Positions 62,764-64,000 of a stretch of 64,000 bases of DNA are shown here, one piece after another. The stretch spans positions 62,001-126,000 of the forward strand of contig WJMJ01000071.1 in assembly GCA_014728035.1 (NCBI GenBank), in the 5' to 3' direction. The notes beneath the pieces are model-generated. The model searched no databases. It was not told where the DNA came from and worked only from the letters and a program-made list of their open reading frames with translations. The first letter of the stretch is position 1, and every line of letters starts with the position of its first letter. The DNA is from Promethearchaeota archaeon. Lineage in GTDB: Archaea; Asgardarchaeota; Thorarchaeia; Thorarchaeales; Thorarchaeaceae. The translations under genes were made by a program, and so were the position numbers.

Positions 62764-64000
62764 ATGGTGAAAGATTTCAAATTCGAAGGTGTATTTCCCG
62801 CACTTGTTACACCTTTTGATGAAAACGGAGTAAATGAAGAACAGTATCGAGCTCTTATTGACTATGTGATTAAAGCTGGTGCAACCGGAATTGTCCCATG
62901 TGGTACAACAGGTGAATTTACCAGCATGAAATTTGAAGAAAAAGTTGAAGCCATTAAGATTGCTTGTGATGCTACAAAAGGACGTGTACCTGTTCTTGCT
63001 GGAACTGGTGCTGCTTATACAAATGATGCAATCAAGATTACACATCGAGCTGCTGAATTTGGTGCGGATGCTGCTTTGGTTGTTTCTCCTTATTTCTTGA
63101 AACCCACAAACAAAGAAATCTTTGAACATTATGAGAAGATAGCTAGAGCATGTGAACTACCACTTTTCCTCTATAATATTCCTCAAGTCACAGGTGTGAT
63201 GCTTGATTGGAAACTCATTGATGGACTTCGAGAGGTTGAAGGTGTTATTGGAATGAAAGATTCTAGTGGGAATCTTGTAAACCTTACTACCATTCTTGTT
63301 AGAAGGCCTGACGACTTCCAAGTTGTAATTGGACATGATGAAGTAGCCCTACCTGCATTTGCTACTGGCTGTGATGGAGCAATCCTTGCTAGTGCAAATA
63401 TATTCCCAGATCGCTATATCAAAATGCAAGCACAACTAGCTCAAGGTGACCTGAATGAAGCTCTCATTATTCAAAGGAGCATCCAAAAGACAGTTCGATT
63501 AATAGTGAATCGTGGTGGTGGTGCTATTGTTAAAGCTGCTCTTAACATGATGGGTATCCAAGTTGGAGATCCACGTCAACCGTTACTACTTGGAGATGTT
63601 CCATCCTATGATGACTTGGATGAAATCCGTACATGTCTGGAAGATCTTCTCCTCATTAAACGTGGACCTGTTAAGTTCAAGAAGGGTGATAATGTCGTCG
63701 TTGCTGAGAGCTATCCTATTGCCGTTGGTATGGTTCCTGAAATCATTACCGACTTAGAATTTATGCATGGTGAAGCACTCTGTGGTGAGGGCCAAGAAGT
63801 AGCTCATGTTGACTTGATAATGGGCCTTCGAGATGGGCCAATGCACGTGGCTGTAGAGAATGCTGGAAAAAGAGTGGAGGGATATCATTCTTCCAATGTA
63901 ATAAGCGGACTCGAACCTACTACAATATTTGCTCCAACTGTAACAATTACCCACGAAAAGCACAAAGATATGGTATACAATGTAGCACAACAAGCAGTAG
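62764..64000 (+). CDS. Aldolase (DHDPS/NAL family) fused to Fae domain with catalytic His (3' end cut)
   Basis: At least 412 residues; it runs off the window end. The barrel has G-T-T-G-E (47-51), Y-N-I-P-Q with Tyr137 and G-M-K-D with Lys165. After ~res 336 comes G-E-A-L-C-G-E-G-Q-E-V-A-H-V-D-L-I-M-G, nearly the N-terminus of Fae, with the catalytic His at 348 intact (bases 63805-63807). The Fae region then diverges more than in the first gene, and its end is not visible. GGAGGT stands 7 nt before ATG 62764, overlapping the previous gene's stop, so both are co-translated. Confidence 0.88.
   Translation, partial: MVKDFKFEGVFPALVTPFDENGVNEEQYRALIDYVIKAGATGIVPCGTTGEFTSMKFEEKVEAIKIACDATKGRVPVLAGTGAAYTNDAIKITHRAAEFGADAALVVSPYFLKPTNKEIFEHYEKIARACELPLFLYNIPQVTGVMLDWKLIDGLREVEGVIGMKDSSGNLVNLTTILVRRPDDFQVVIGHDEVALPAFATGCDGAILASANIFPDRYIKMQAQLAQGDLNEALIIQRSIQKTVRLIVNRGGGAIVKAALNMMGIQVGDPRQPLLLGDVPSYDDLDEIRTCLEDLLLIKRGPVKFKKGDNVVVAESYPIAVGMVPEIITDLEFMHGEALCGEGQEVAHVDLIMGLRDGPMHVAVENAGKRVEGYHSSNVISGLEPTTIFAPTVTITHEKHKDMVYNVAQQAV

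Noticed and set aside
62575..63129. Minus-strand frame across the aldolase-Fae genes
   Set aside because: Cys/Phe/Ser-rich composition and full overlap with two well-supported genes mark it as a shadow.
61358..64000. Lysine-biosynthesis dapA annotation
   Set aside because: Missing S-R-T active-site triad and the Fae fusion argue against dihydrodipicolinate synthase activity.

Overview
The window is a 64 kb stretch of an archaeal genome, AT-rich (I judge about 40% GC by eye) and densely coded on both strands. TATA-type promoters, several apparently leaderless or short-leader genes, GGAGGT/GGTGA ribosome sites, frequent TTG and GTG starts and the gene content (dCTP deaminase, SurE, archaeal-type Mrp, Pgi/Pmi, tetrahydromethanopterin-type Fae domains) all say archaeon. 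An ESCRT-III/Snf7-like protein and many large coiled-coil and HEAT/HhH proteins point to an Asgard archaeon, possibly Thorarchaeota-like. That placement is inference: no rRNA, tRNA, transposon, phage or CRISPR array was seen.

Layout. 1-9 kb: an amidohydrolase cut by the window edge, a VWA protein, a HEAT/HhH repeat protein, then membrane genes (CPBP protease, NfeD-slipin pair, ECF-S-like protein, DUF92). 9-14 kb: a 1143-residue protein joining a glutamate-cysteine-ligase-like domain to beta-sandwich modules, with two unknown genes upstream on the same strand. 14-22 kb: a complete oligopeptide ABC importer; its two ATPase genes (minus strand) diverge from permease C, permease B and a circularly permuted binding protein, each with its own hairpin/T-tract terminator. 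22-27 kb: a presenilin-like protease, Pgi/Pmi and small hydrolases. 27.4-28.2 kb: a 750-bp non-coding interval with three structured RNA candidates and a 31-nt perfect palindrome. 28.2-38 kb: Mrp, an IMPase-like protein, ESCRT-III-like, a CaCA exchanger, a threonine-synthase-like enzyme, a ChlI/ChlD-type AAA+VWA pair and an AIR-synthase-like protein. 38-49 kb: SurE, WecB, nucleotide salvage (Udp, PRPP synthetase-like, dCTP deaminase), glutamate dehydrogenase and a branched-chain aminotransferase. 49-52 kb: ferredoxin plus tungsten aldehyde oxidoreductase. 52-61 kb: a PH-like/zinc-ribbon protein, small enzymes, and two translationally coupled giant helical proteins, one with a polyproline tract. 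61-64 kb: CutA divergent from two tandem genes that fuse a DHDPS/NAL-family aldolase to a formaldehyde-activating-enzyme (Fae) domain.

Metabolic reading (inference): peptide import, glutamate dehydrogenase, BCAA transaminase and ferredoxin-dependent aldehyde oxidation fit a peptide/amino-acid fermenter. The aldolase-Fae fusions suggest that a pyruvate-forming aldolase releases formaldehyde straight to a Fae domain for transfer to tetrahydromethanopterin. This is the most striking system in the window. The second fusion keeps the Fae catalytic His and the first has lost it. Next in interest are the permuted binding protein, the giant coiled-coil pair and the RNA interval.
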